Source: Lumbricus rubellus
Taxonomy: Eukaryota; Annelida; Clitellata; Crassiclitellata; Lumbricidae
Assembly (NCBI GenBank): GCA_945859605.1
Contig: OX243821.1
Span: 15,164,803-15,228,802, forward strand
Direction: 5' to 3'
DNA length: 64,000 nucleotides
In this document: piece by piece, positions 12,801 to 23,169 of the stretch
How the letters are laid out: each line of letters begins with the position of its first letter
Position numbering within the stretch: position 1 is the first letter of the stretch
The notes under the pieces: generated by a model
The model's input: only the letters and a program-made list of their open reading frames with translations
Databases searched by the model: none
Told to the model about the DNA's origin: nothing
Made by a program: the position numbers and the translations under genes

Positions 12801-13724
12801 TTCTCTTCAACTTTGTGTCATGTCCAAATTACACGTATGAAGTGGGCGCGTGGGCTGGATTCACAATTCTCTCACAGTCCCTGCCAGGTGAGCCACATAT
12901 TAACTACCAATGTTAGTAGAGAAATTGTACAGGGCTACTACTATTAATAATAATAATAATAACAATAATAGATTGAAAATAATTATAATTATTATTTTTT
13001 AATTTCAAACTGATGCAGTATGATTGTGACGCATAGTATGAACAGATGATGTCAGGTTATTACAGGGGTTAAATTTTAACTGTCTGGCAGTCCATCTAAT
13101 AATGCTCATTTAACCAAGGCTATCTGCCAAATAGAATGGTGAGCTAACCCTTGGGAGGGTAGCAGGAAGGGATGTGCTCTTTGTGCCGAAGTGTTACCAT
13201 TGCCCTAAGTCTTCACCCTTATTGTTTTGTATTATATATTGCATATCTTGATGACGAAAAGCAAATGTGCTGTGTCTCGTTAGGAAATAACAGACAAGTT
13301 TGTTGTGCTTGTTCACTGTGCTAACATCAGACTTTCACACAATTGATCTTATTAGGATCGTGCATTGGGTTTTAGCAGCAGACTGAAAATCATTTTTGAA
13401 CCCGGAGCTCCCGTAACTCTATAGGTAACGGGCCGCTATAGAGGCCATTAGGGTTCAAAGGGTTAATAACCAATATTTGTTTCTTTGGTTTGAGGTGGAG
13501 TAAGCTACTTTTTGCCATGGATATATCTTTTTTTTATTAAAGTTCTTCTCTGTCTGCATCACTTAACATTGCATGTCTGGGTGTTCTGTGTTGTAGCACT
13601 TCTCTTCACGATTGCTGGACTTGGTCAGATGACGATCTGGGCGTTGGGCAAGCACAAGAACTACAAGAACGACTTCAAGGATTATCCACGCGGAAGAAAA
13701 GCGATTATTCCGTTCGTCATCTGA
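5379..13724 (+). CDS. TECR: Trans-2,3-enoyl-CoA reductase (very-long-chain), 12 coding exons
   Basis: TECR catalyses the last, NADPH-dependent step of the ER very-long-chain fatty acid elongation cycle and also acts in sphingosine degradation. Exons: 5379-5384, 6527-6577, 6896-6947, 8052-8096, 8579-8682, 9053-9165, 9466-9571, 10066-10138, 11155-11198, 12016-12073, 12753-12887 and 13597-13724. All junctions are GT-AG and in phase, giving 304 aa (human about 308). Residues 1-85 form the ubiquitin-like N-terminal domain; the rest is the multipass steroid-5-alpha-reductase-like domain. Family blocks include FLTEYAGPL, the [17 protein letters not shown] block (candidate catalytic Lys136), YYWGFAA, LGNFSIH and CPNYTYE (residues 241-247, holding the tyrosine equivalent to that required in yeast Tsc13), ending IIPFVI. 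The two-codon first exon (ATG GAG) is the least certain part. Introns carry SINEs, LINE fragments and miniature DNA transposons. Confidence 0.93.
5563..6230. mobile_element. piggyBac-like MITE, 668 bp, TTAA-flanked
   Basis: TTAACCCCTTTACCG at 5563 and its exact complement ending at 6230 bound the element. TTAA target duplication plus CCC-type ends is the piggyBac signature. Imperfect pairing continues inward (tttttgggaataaatatg against its complement near 6045). The centre (5640-5960) is almost pure TAT/TTA repeat. The right part repeats CTCGGGCTAGCCG-like segments in alternating orientation (6105-6215). No transposase. It lies in TECR intron 1. Confidence 0.7.
7012..7204 (-). mobile_element. 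tRNA-derived SINE, family A
   Basis: This is a well-preserved minus-strand copy in TECR intron 3. Reading from the right it has the A-box-like 'tagtggtgg' region, the B box GGTTCGAATCC inside 'gaggttcgaatccacc', the body 'aaggaccttgggcaagtcc' and 'gctcagcgcttcggggtg', then the hairpin-forming 3' end 'gagcgcctctgagtagag..cttgaaggggcgctataacaag'. Compare 10256, 44050 and 49876. Confidence 0.8.
7840..7990 (-). repeat. Partial repeat with (TAA)n tail and 'tttatatggcgc' module
   Basis: A (AATAAT)n run at 7843-7863 is followed by 'ttacgacgatttatatggcgcagtaacacagcc..gttacaagggcgcc'. A related start occurs at 7329-7375 ('aataataataattacgacaatttatatggcacc'). These look like the 3' ends of a minus-strand retroposon family with a TAA microsatellite tail. 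Confidence 0.45.
8137..8200 (-). repeat. Solo LINE/SINE 3'-end module
   Basis: It reads 'tttatatagcaccttttcaagagacatacttagaggcgctccc', preceded by 'attcattcc' (tail). This is the complement of the common 3' hairpin module seen at the ends of SINE family A and of a LINE near 30050. No tRNA-like head is present. Confidence 0.5.
8708..8905 (-). mobile_element. tRNA-derived SINE, family A (diverged), after TECR exon 5
   Basis: The minus-strand copy starts 26 bp beyond the exon 5 donor at 8682. The B-box region is altered ('gaagctggaaccc'). The 'caagtccttcacttgcaattgctc' body and the 'gagtgcctctgagtagaaggcttgaagcggtgctatag' 3' module are recognisable. It does not interrupt coding sequence. Confidence 0.7.
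10256..10465 (-). mobile_element. tRNA-derived SINE, family A
   Basis: A near-consensus minus-strand copy in TECR intron 8. Complete head (gggcgcggtggtgtagtggtgg), B box in 'gaggttcgaatcc', body and 3' stem-loop module ending at 'ataacaagtccacatacaaa'. It is closely similar to 7012, 44050 and 49876, so it is a relatively young copy. Confidence 0.8.
11565..11643. mobile_element. Tiny piggyBac-like palindromic MITE (79 bp)
   Basis: TTAACCCTTTGAACCC at 11565 is mirrored by GGGTTCAAAGGGTTAA ending at 11643, leaving only about 47 bp between. TTAA flanks plus CCCTTTG ends fit piggyBac. It sits in TECR intron 9; a related degraded copy is at 13391-13466. Confidence 0.6.
11690..11935 (+). pseudogene. 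Degenerate LINE reverse-transcriptase fragment in TECR intron 9
   Basis: The + strand translation contains [16 protein letters not shown] and [13 protein letters not shown], matching the palm-to-thumb pattern of CR1/L2-type LINEs (..LRxIRR..LS...A..LVHAFVxSRxDY). The catalytic region is absent, the expected DYCN is lost and the frame closes at 11933. It is an old dead fragment. Confidence 0.6.
13391..13466. mobile_element. Degraded copy of the 79-bp piggyBac-like MITE
   Basis: The right end, GGGTTCAAAGGGTTAA at 13451-13466, is intact. The left end has decayed to 'tttttgaacccggagctcccgtaac'. The interior matches the complement of 11565-11643 (gaagctcccataacgctat) with several changes. It lies in TECR intron 11. 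Confidence 0.55.
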
Positions 13725-15780
13725 TCCTCACGTTGAATTTAAAACTTAGGGCACAGCTTTTTGCCGCACGAGCAACAGCCGATATATACAGTTGACTGAC
13801 TGACTGGGTTACTCACATAAGCCATGTGTGTTTTTTACATTCTTCCTACAACTTATGTGTGACATGTGTTACAGTATTTAGAATTTGATGATAAGTCTCC
13901 AGTTGGCCATGTCTCAGACAATTTTGGATCATATTGAAGTTGAGGCAGAGCATCAGTAAGTAAGTACTTGCATATTATTGCCGATATAATTAATCAGCAC
14001 TTTGGATGTATTTAGTCTCAGTGTCAGAAGTGTGAAACTATGTGAAGGGAGATTGTGCTAAACCCAAATGGAAATAGAATTTAGGTAAAGATATAAAACA
14101 AAATGCATATGTCACAAAATACTTCTGTTTACAAGATAAACGAACAAGTCATTTGCAATTATGTCATATCTTAGAATATAAATCTGTGTTGCTTGTTTGC
14201 TGAAGTTGTTTATAAAGCATTTTAATTTCTTGAATCTGTTCTTACTTAATTTACTTAGCTTAGTTGGTTTAGGTGATTGTCATCTTGGCAAATTTGTCGC
14301 AAAATCTCTCATTTTTAATTAGTATTTTAAATGCTGATGCCCATCTTAATTGGGAGTGTCTCCATGGTGGGTCATAGCTGTAATATGGTTTGGGTTTTTT
14401 AATTGCCATTGAGGCCTAAGATACAACAGGGCTGACAAGAAAAATTCTGGGCACCTAGACAGAACAGTCACAGGCTCCTAAATTATCTTGCCACTAAATG
14501 AAAAACTTTTTAGCAAGAATTTTAATGTAATTATGCATGTAGGGCCTATGTACACTTGTTATAGCGCCCCTTAAAGATTGATAATGGATGATATAGGAAG
14601 GATACAAAAAACTCGAGAAAGCACAACAGAGGAGCAGTGGCAACATTTTGCATTCAAACCTGCCCAGAGGCAGAGAACATGAAGAAGAAGAATAGGAATT
14701 AAATTTAAGAATAAATAAATATAAATGTAATATTCATCATTTATGAATTCATCACATAACATTTTAAAAAGAAAAGCACGCAAAGCTCTTTGTTCTCTAG
14801 TTAGTTATTATTACTTATAATATAATTATAAACAATATATATTTTAAACAGAACAAGAAGAATAGGAATTAAATTTAAACTGTTGAACCAAGGATTTTAA
14901 CCTTAATAATTTACGTCATTGATTTTAACAGAGACATCTATGGCGCGCTTGTTTTGACTTGCTCAAAGATTTTAACCGAAATGTAGGCTATTATGACGCG
15001 TCACGCGTTTGTTTTATTATGACGTTTCAAAATCGATACGTCACAAACAACGGCAATATTTATAAACGCGATCATAATTCAATTTTGAATAGTTGACGGT
15101 CTTGGTCAAGAGTTCGTGCAAGTTTGATTAAACGATAAATAATATTAAAAAGTTCTTGCAAGGGCAGCGCCGAGTTCGTAAGTTTGATTACAGGGTAGGC
15201 CTAATATTTTCACACCGATAATTTAAAACATTCGAAGCCATTATCGACGATTTATCGTGCCTTTGATGTGAAATTATAGGCCTTAATTCTTTTCGCTCGT
15301 CAGTAACGTTGTATGGCAAATTGTAGTTCAAATTTAGCCTACCCGTTATACATAGGTTAATTATAGAGCGCCTATAGGCCTAGTTTGCTATGTTTATGCG
15401 AGACTATTAGATCATTACAGTTTCATTTAGGCTATTCACACAGTCGAGGTAATAGTTTTGAATGGGGGCACATTTTTCACTGTAACGGACCTTAATTAGG
15501 CCTAGAGTGAAGAAAACCAATTTATGTGCTATAAGCCTATAGGCCCTAGCAATAGACCTAGGCATACAACAATGCAGTGTCTAAATGCAACCAGAAATTG
15601 CAATTGTAAGTACTTATTTGTATAAAGCGGCTCGTAGAAATCGAATGACATTTGCTACCGATTTGATTTGAAAAATTATACAGCGCGTGTTTTGTGTCAG
15701 CCCACGAGTTTGCATACTCACTTTATTATTTTAATGCGTGATTTGAGATCTTTTCCAACAAAGCTCTGTGTTTCCGCCCA
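13725..15780. other. TECR 3' flank to RPS12 promoter; mostly unannotated
   Basis: This holds the presumed TECR 3' UTR (no unambiguous poly(A) site chosen), a solo retroposon 3'-end fragment at 14545-14578 ('cttgttatagcgccccttaaagatt'), and a short duplicated string 'aagaagaataggaattaaattta' at 14685 and 14858. The rest is AT-rich unique-looking DNA with no supported gene. Confidence 0.4.
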
Positions 15781-15789
15781 GAATGCAAT

Positions 15790-15827
15790 CCTTCCTTTGC
15801 TCATGAGGTTTAGTGTGCAGCGCCATT
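15790..15827 (+). promoter_or_regulatory. Probable RPS12 5'TOP non-coding first exon
   Basis: A pyrimidine run CCTTCCTTTGCTC starting about 15790 resembles the 5' terminal oligopyrimidine start of ribosomal protein mRNAs. A good donor (ATTGTAAGTA, GT at 15828) follows, and the next acceptor is at 15963, just before the ATG exon. The transcription start is inferred; only the TOP-like run and the splice signals are seen. Confidence 0.5.
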
Positions 15828-15978
15828 GTAAGTATAGTCGTGTTGTTTTTATCTCAAATATTCCCATCACTCGCTTATCATCTAAATACAAAATGTATTG
15901 TAGTTTGTAGGATATTCAAAGCGCTACAGGTTCTAGCGAGAATTTTTTGCTTTTATTTTGCAGAAGGATTTCGAAATC

Positions 15979-18900
15979 ATGTCTGACGTAGAAGGGTAAG
16001 TGAATCCCATGCTTTTATTGACCACGCGTAGGGCCTACTCCCATCCAATCGCTTGTAATTTTTGTATTTAAAACTCTTGTTGAAGACATTTAAAGTTATT
16101 ATTGTTTACGCACTGTGAAGACTGAACATTGCTTTGCAAGGAGAATGATGCCTCATAGGATCACTTTAATTAAGTTGTAAGACCGAGGGTAATCTTCTCG
16201 TTTAGCGTCGGAAATTATTTCAATGGTTTCAATGGTAGCATCCGATAATTATATACTCTGGATTTATATGATCGTTTCACCTCAGCGTCCGAAAATATTG
16301 ATGTCAATCGCGTCATTCAATAGTTGCTATCCAACTTCTGTTTAGATAACAATTATTTTTCGTCAATCCAGCTCCAGTTAGGCAAGAACATTTTCATTAA
16401 TCCAGCTTCAATTTCAGCAGAATGACTGCACTAACCCTAAAACTAACCCTAACCGACCCTCACGACGCCTAACCTGAGCCCTAACCGACCCTCACGCGCT
16501 AAATCCCGCTTCTATTTCGTCAGGAAATATTAGTCATCGAATTTATAAATTTTAAACGGCGAGACGCGTAAAATACGGAGCTGAAAAGACGGAGTATGTA
16601 TTATAGGATGCTACATTGAAATAATTTCCGACGCTAAACGAGAAGATTACCAGACCGAGAAAGCGGTATTGACTTCGGTACGCTATCGCTTATTTTCCAA
16701 GTTATCGAAAACTTTTCTCTGGTAATAGAAAGCTTGTATTGAAAGCTACAATATATGTATGCCGCTTGCATAAAGATATGATTATACTATGTTATTTTGA
16801 TACCGTGTCTCTAAAGTTTTGCACCACTTCGTGAGTTTAATTGGCATGGACTTGGTCGCCGATGTGCAAGAGCTAAAATATATAGCTGCCCCAGATTGGG
16901 AATGAATAGAGTGCGTAGACCTACACCAGCCTAATATTTCCGTAAAGTAAGACTAATAAGTGAGCCAGTAATAGTCCATGAAAGTGGTATTGGAATAACG
17001 TATATAGCATTTATTATGAAATTTATACGAAATAGCGCAATTTTTGCAGATGTCAGAAATGGACGGTTGAAGTGGAAGCGCCTGTGAATAGATTTATTGA
17101 AAGAATGCTTAATAAATTATTTAAATGAATTAATGTTGTTGAACTGATGGCTAATCACTTTTTAGTGCTGCATTTCAGTGTGATATATAACTAGAGATGG
17201 TAAACGATAATCATGTATCTGCTTATGGGTTTCAAAATATGTTAATCATTTTTTCTGTTTACGAAAATGATAATTGATCCATTGATTTTTTTAAATCATT
17301 TTGAAAACTTTTAAAAGATGATTCATGCATTCGTGCTGACTATTTATAATCATATCATCATTGCGTTAAAACAAACTAACTGCAACAAATAAATGGAAAC
17401 ATACTCCGAGCCGCTGGCAGCCCCATGTGCAGCAAAAGAAAAAAGACTTTAGATTTATGAATAAAAGTTTGATTGGTGACGTAGTAAACACAACTTTGAA
17501 GGGAATCCGTTCCAGCTTCTAGATGTTATATGCTAAACTCTGTTTTGTTATGAATTGATGCGGTGTAGAGATGATGTTGCTGCGGCTGCGACGGCGCCTA
17601 CCCCAGTTGCCGTCTCTACCGGTCCGATGGACCTGAATGTCGCCATCCAAGAGGTGCTGAAGACAGCGCTCATTCACGACGGTTTGGCACGTGGCCTTCA
17701 CGAGTGCACAAAGGCGCTCGATAAGCGCCAGGCTCATCTGTGCGTTCTTGCAAACAACTGCGACGAACAGAACTACGTTCGACTCATCGAGGCTCTGTGC
17801 GCTGAGCACGGAATTAACCTCATCAAGGTAGTTAACCAGTTTTTGTGGTTACATTGATTATCCTGTTATGACGAGAGGCGTTATGTAATTAAATACAATG
17901 TAGTTTAGTTGCATTGTTAGATGTGGGAAAGTTTGCTTCTGTATTTTCCAACTTAGTTTTAAGACGTTTAAAATTGAATATTACGCATGTGTTAGTATGT
18001 ATGTTTGTTTTAGAACACTTGTATGGCACCTTTGATGATGATTGTGTTTGTTTCCAGTCACTTTTAAGTTGTTCTGGTTTAATACCTCTGAATCACTCAA
18101 CAAATGTGTCTTTAAAAGATGAATGCAAAACGTTTTCTGAACTATTAAAGATGCAGGCATTAATTCGATGCATTTATATAGCACCACTTAAAAAACTCAA
18201 CTCAGGAGCACTCCAAGCCCATCCACGGCAAAAGAAAAGACATGAGAGATTTATGAAACAAGATTTGATTTTATGAAGCAAGATTTGATTTTTCAGATGT
18301 AATAAACACAGCTTTGAAGTTTGAACAGAGGTCATTCCAGATGGATGGCCCTACAAACATAATTATGTCAGGCGGCAGATTATTCCAGAGAGACAGAGTC
18401 TCATCTAGCTTTGAACGCCAGACATCACTGACAGGATCCTCAGACATTATACTCTTGTAGTCAGCATATATGATGAAATCTGCCTAGTTTATTTCTGCTT
18501 CTCTAAAGACCGCTTTGATTGAATACTTTGGCTGAATGTACGGCATTGCTGAATGTGATTGTAGAGAATATCAATTCTCCTCTTTTGACAATTCACGTTC
18601 ATTTGTGTGACAGTTAGGAATTCAAAATTGTAACATACATGTTATAAATTCAAGTCACTTTAAGACTTGGATCCGTCATGTTAAGATGAGGTATATAATA
18701 GGTTTGCTGACTTTCCAATTAATGTTATATGTTGTGGTTGTCTAGGTTGAGAGCAACAAGAAGTTGGGCGAATGGGTTGGCCTTTGCAAGTTGGACAAGG
18801 AAGGAAAAGCGAGAAAAGTTGTTGGCTGCAGCTGTGTTGTAGTCAAGGTCAGTGAATCATGTTATTGTCAGAAATATCATTGTTACAGATATTTTCTTCT

Positions 18901-20195
18901 GCAGAGCAGTCTACAATAAGCAAATTGGAAGCATTCATTCATTAATTTTATGCACTTATATAGCACCTTTCAAAAACCTACTTATTTACATGTTTATTTA
19001 CATCATTTCCGAGTGCTTTGCAGTGTCTCTTTCTGTAACTAATTAAATATGTGGCTGGAAAAGATGATGTTTTACCATGAGAACTCTGTGATGACACAAA
19101 TGCTCCCTCTTCTGAATTGTAATTGAGGATTAGCTTTGTATCTGAGATTCCGGGTAATTTACACTTATTTACAAAACCTACTCATTTACATTGTTTATTC
19201 TGAGAACATGCTGGCTGAAATTAAAGATTATTTTTACATTTTATTGGCCAATCAATGGTAAGAATGCCTGTGGAATCTGCTGTGTTTATGAAACGAGCAT
19301 CAGGTGATATATGTATGTAAACTAAATCCAAAAAGCTAATGCTGTGCGTGCATAAAATGTAATCTGACAAGAAATATGAATGCTTTTTAGAACAGTAGGT
19401 TTGGTTTTTGCACTGTAGTGTAAGTATTAGCACTCAGAAATATCAAGGTATGATGTAGAAGCTAGTAAATAACTTTGAGTGCTTCAGTGTCCCTCTCTGT
19501 AACATTATTTAGTTATGTGGCTAGTGAAAATGACAACTATTGTTTGACCATGGGAACTCGGTGATGACACAAATGCTCCCTCTTCTGAATTGTAATTGAG
19601 GATTAGCTTTGTATCTGAGATTCCTGGTAAAAAAATCATTTTAAAAGGATTTTCTTACTACAAACTGAATTTCGTCACCAAACATTGTCGAGATTCTCTG
19701 GTGTTTCATTAAAGTTTACAATTGAAAATTTAGCGAGGTTCACTTGTTCAAATAAGAATTTGTTTTGTTTCATAAAGACTTTATGATGTAGTTTTTTAAT
19801 TTAATTTTTTTTATTCAGCTTTATGTGTTGTTGTGTTGCTCCGTGCCTTGGCACGGATTTTTTGCTTGCCTCTTAATCTAAGCGTTGCTCAGCTACGATA
19901 ATTATCATGTCAACTCCTTGAAGCTATTGATTGGACGGCACTCAATGATGATACAAATGCTCCCTCTTCCAATTTTTAGATGAGGATTAGCTTTGTCTGA
20001 GATGCTTTGTGACCTTTCTGAAGTGGAAAGTGAGACGTTGTTGAAGCTGTGACTTTAATTGTGAGTTTATTTCATTGAAAGTGTTGACACATTTACCATA
20101 TTCAATGATTCAATGTTTTTTGTTGTTGGTAGGATTACGGAAAAGAAAGCCAGGCCCTCGATGTTCTCAATGAGTATTTCAAGACTCGCAAGTGA
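15979..20195 (+). CDS. RPS12: 40S ribosomal protein S12 (eS12), split gene
   Basis: eS12 is a structural protein of the small ribosomal subunit head/beak region, of the L7Ae/L30e fold. Coding exons: 15979-15995, 17569-17827, 18746-18847 and 20133-20195, joined by GT-AG introns into 146 aa. Signature blocks are [58 protein letters not shown] and ending EYFKTRK. The alanine-rich N-terminus is longer than in human (132 aa). The ATG exon begins at the acceptor at 15963, with an upstream non-coding exon likely. AATAAA lies at 20274-20279. Intron 2 holds a 464-bp MITE, and the last intron holds three snoRNA-like repeats, fitting a snoRNA host gene. TECR lies 2 kb upstream on the same strand. Confidence 0.95.
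16188..16651. mobile_element. GGTAATC-type MITE, copy 2 (464 bp), intact 8-bp TSD
   Basis: Exact 8-bp direct repeats AGACCGAG flank the element (16180-16187 and 16652-16659). The inverted ends match from GGTAATCTTCTCGTTTAG through 'ttatttcaatg', roughly 38 bp, and continue imperfectly. The interior carries CCCTAA-rich text and two copies of CCCTAACCGACCCTCACG (16430-16500), which look telomere-like but are internal. No transposase. It lies in RPS12 intron 2. It shares the first 7 terminal bases with the element at 1843. Confidence 0.75.
18165..18310 (-). repeat. Retroposon-like repeat fragment in RPS12 intron 3
   Basis: The 'tttatatagcaccacttaaaaaactcaactcaggagcactcc' module is followed by 'gatttatgaaacaagatttgatttt..agatgtaataaacacagctttgaag', which is also found, diverged, at 17450-17515. 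This indicates an old interspersed family present twice in this gene. Confidence 0.45.
19078..19152 (+). ncRNA. C/D-box snoRNA candidate, copy 1 (SNORD100-like)
   Basis: C box GTGATGA (19088-19094), D' box CTGA (19112-19115) and D box CTGA (19142-19145); short terminal pairing GAA/TTC brings the ends together. The guide just 5' of D' (GCTCCCTCTT) can pair with the conserved 18S rRNA segment AGAGGGAGC, placing the fifth nucleotide opposite a G. From recalled knowledge, vertebrate SNORD100, hosted in RPS12, is assigned to 18S Gm436 in that same segment. The host gene, box order and guide agree. The second guide, upstream of D, has no target I can name. Confidence 0.65.
19551..19626 (+). ncRNA. 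C/D-box snoRNA candidate, copy 2 (SNORD100-like)
   Basis: This is the best-formed copy: terminal stem GGAA/TTCC, C box GTGATGA (19561-19567), D' CTGA (19585-19588) and D CTGA (19615-19618). From the C box to D it is essentially identical to copy 1, and the homology extends about 70 bp upstream ('cagtgtc.ct.tctgtaac ... atgtggct'), so the two arose by local duplication inside the intron. It carries the same putative 18S guide. Confidence 0.65.
19928..20012 (+). ncRNA. C/D-box snoRNA-like copy 3, degenerate D' box
   Basis: C box ATGATGA (19945-19951), conserved guide 'aaatgctccctctt', but the D' box has become CCAA. The downstream 'gaggattagctttgt' and D box CTGA (19997-20000) are kept. The terminal stem is poor. 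It is either a decaying duplicate or a one-guide snoRNA. Confidence 0.45.
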
Positions 20196-20519
20196 AGATG
20201 AAGAATCGTCTGAATGTGTGACTGTCTTCGGTTCTAGGCAACGAGGGGGAACAGTTTCACAAAGTTTAAAGTGAATAAAACATCGCCTTCACAATCCCGC
20301 TTGTCTTCTTGTTTGTTGCCTTTTTATGTTATAGTCTTGTGAGAAATGTGAGTGTGCTGAGCTGTGAACAAAGATGTTGAGGTGCAAATCGATTTTAGAA
20401 TGAAGATGAGTAATTGTTTCCAGAACAGTAGTGCCACAAGTGAACTCGAGAAGAAAGTTAGTAAAATGCAACAATAATAATTATATAGCCGTGCAATACC
20501 AATGATGTGGGAGTAGATG

Positions 20520-20985
20520 TTCATTGATTTAATTAATTTCTATATTGCCCTTAAAGAAGCCAACACCGAGGTGCTCCCAGTTCAAACACGGTGACCTTGC
20601 TATAGTCTTTCCCGTGCAGAACTGCACATTGGGAAACTGCTTGTTTATCGCCAGCCACCTGGATCCATGTCGGCTCCAGGCACTATGATGTGACACTGAT
20701 AAAAAAGTCTTCAGGAACCTGTAAAACACTAATGGATCAACCATGCGTGATGGGTGTATCTCCATTGGGAGTGCATTCCAGATGTGCTTGATAGTGCTAT
20801 GTACATCAAAAGGAAATTGAAGCAATACTGTACAGAACTACAGGTTGCTGCCCGACAGAATTTAGCGTTCAAGGCCCAGGTTGAGCTGCTAAGATAACTT
20901 GATTCAAATGTAGGCATTGGTTTAGGAGTGAAGGTGCAAACCTGCACATTACTGAAGATGTGTTACAGTTGCTACCAAGTCTGAC
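20520..20985 (-). pseudogene. LINE 3' end remnant downstream of RPS12
   Basis: The minus-strand translation has HIWNALPMEIHPSR...FYRFLKTFL, the usual C-terminal pattern of CR1/L2-like LINE proteins (W-N-x-L-P ... F-x-x-x-L-K-x-x-L). The minus-strand 3' end is the degenerate hairpin module 'gagcacctcggtg..ttctttaagggcaatatag' at 20533-20580. Confidence 0.5.
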
Positions 20986-20989
20986 TTCT

Positions 20990-21115
20990 GAACAGTGCCC
21001 CAATTAAGACCGTTCTCTTTAGCCGTGGTTGTGGCGGGAACGCTTCGGAGTAGGTTCTATTGAAAAGGCACTATACAAATGTCTTAAATGAAATGAATTA
21101 ATGAATAGATTTGAA
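20990..21115 (+). repeat. LINE/SINE 3'-end module with AATGA-type tail
   Basis: It reads 'cgcttcggagtaggttctattgaaaaggcactatacaaatg' followed by 'aaatgaaatgaattaatgaat'. It is the + orientation form of the module that ends several retroposons here, with a microsatellite-like tail. Confidence 0.5.
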
Positions 21116-21960
21116 AATAGGCCCTGATTGTTTCATAAATATAACCTATTTCTTTTTCTGAATCACCAACTACGTGTCTCTACCATGTTTGATCTACCAA
21201 TAATGGAGAATTTCGAATGGACTGGGCAGATATAGACTATTGTGCCAGGCATGATCAACAGAGTAGCAGAATCTAAGCTATAGAGGCAATTGAGAGTCAT
21301 TGTTCTTTGAAGTATTACTAGGGAGTAGGGCCTACTATTATGTATCTACTGATTGACTGCTGGAGGATGTAGATGTAATACCAACATAATTTTTCGTCTT
21401 CTTTTTTGCCAACTTAATTCTGTCTGCTGCCGTCACAGAAAATTAATTAGTCGAATGTTCCCTAGATGCCGCACTTGATGAGAATAGTGAGAATACAATG
21501 AAAAGTAGCCTATGTAATTCTGCGATGACATCATACGGGGATTGTGACGTCAGCGACTTGTGTAGAAAAGACAATCGCAACGTGTGTAGGCCAAGTAATC
21601 TTTATAAATCTTCAAGTCGCTATTCGACTATATACGTCGTAACCTAGACTGAGTGACACAGAGCCAAAGATTCACCTTGTGTATAAAGTGACAGGTCCAT
21701 TCAGTTCAGATTAGTTTAAACAAATCTCTGTGACTCTCTCTCTCCTAATACGACCAATTCCCCCTCTGTCTGCCTTGGATCTCTCTCTGGTCTATTGCTT
21801 TAAAAGTAGGCTATATGGAATACCGGCAAACTCATAATCATAGCTAGATAAAAGTTTTGGGGCTTATGCAAATAAAGAGACGACGGGGGCCAGCCGCCAT
21901 GGCATACTGGTTAATCCGGCCCATATAGCCCACGTTCTAATATTGGAATCATTCAGAGCC
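21116..21960. other. Unannotated intergenic stretch
   Basis: Unique-looking AT-rich DNA. No open frame, splice-linked exon, RNA gene or clear repeat boundary was found. Confidence 0.4.
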
Positions 21961-21974
21961 CATTATGGTCGAGG

Positions 21975-22195
21975 GTCTTCTATGCGCTCGACACACGCGC
22001 GCGCACACACAAACCAACACAAACACACGCGAACACAAACAAACGCACTCAACCACACACTCACGCGCGCGCACACATCCACCCACACGCACGTACAAAC
22101 AAACAAACCAACACCCACGCATGTACACACAAACCAACACATCCACACACACGAACACAGACACACACAAACCGACACGCACAGGCACGCACACC
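21975..22195. repeat. Degenerate (CA)n-rich tract
   Basis: About 220 bp of C/A-rich sequence on the + strand built of CACACA, ACAAAC and CACGC units. Frames across it look open on both strands only because of composition. Confidence 0.8.
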
Positions 22196-22496
22196 GCTCG
22201 CTGCGATCGTTGCATGCATCAGTTGCTTCACAGGATGTGCATTATTGTTATTATTATTGTTGCGGTCGAGTCGTCGATCCATCCATGTGTTGCTGACACC
22301 GAACACCGCTTCCTCCATCCTTCCATTTCCGGATACATTCGTCCTATATTTAGTCCTACTTATAGTCCGTCGTCGTCACGGAAGAAGGACGCATCAACGG
22401 TCGTCTGTTAGTCCGCTGTGGCTAATAGAGCGCCTCTGTCGGTGGCAGCGTGAACTGTAGGCTACGCACGTGATCGTTGACAGCATTCGTGTGTAT

Positions 22497-22620
22497 TATT
22501 AGATATATATTAGATATATATTATATTTATTTAAATATTATATTTATATATATATATATTATTTATATATATATATTATTTATATATATGTTATATATAT
22601 ATATATATATTATAGCATAG
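22497..22620. repeat. (TA)n-rich low-complexity tract
   Basis: Runs of TATATA, TTATAT and TATTTA with no other bases for most of 120 bp. Confidence 0.8.
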
Positions 22621-23039
22621 GCAGCCATACACACACGTGTTGCGTGTGTCATTTGTAGCGGAAGATTATTTATTATCTGAGGTGAAGCATAACATTCAGT
22701 GGAGTAGGATGTTGACGCGCTATATAAACTGACCCTAAGAAAAAGAAGCAATTATTGTTATACAAGATGAAGACAACTTGAGTAATAATTATTCGTGCGT
22801 GAAATAAAAGTCTATTCCTCGCAAGTAGTAGGCCATAGTTTCAGTTTAACGCACTGTGCGATAAAACAAAGATCATTAGCGACGTCCTCTTCATTTATGA
22901 AGGCTTGGGTCTGGCACTGGCAGAGCTCTCGCAAGTGTAAGCTTAATAGCGTTGATCTGTTATTAACTGCCAGCCGATCTGCGACGTTCGCGCGATTGCA
23001 CAAATCAGTGTTGCCACTGAGGTTTCAAAAAAAAACATA

Positions 23040-23133
23040 GATTTCCTATAAAAAAAAACACAGAAAAACACAGACGTCGCCCGGCCGAAAAGTAAAGAAA
23101 ATTTTATATTTTCGCCGGCAAAAAAGTTGATGA

Positions 23134-23169
<36 letters not shown>

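Noticed and set aside
14571..14783. Possible LINE or coding fragment near 14.6 kb
   Set aside because: Only a short SINE-type 3' fragment is convincing; the frames do not line up with any RT block.
18015..18100. Possible extra C/D snoRNA in RPS12 intron 3 (TGATGAT ... CTGA)
   Set aside because: No terminal stem, no recognisable guide, and no repeat support.
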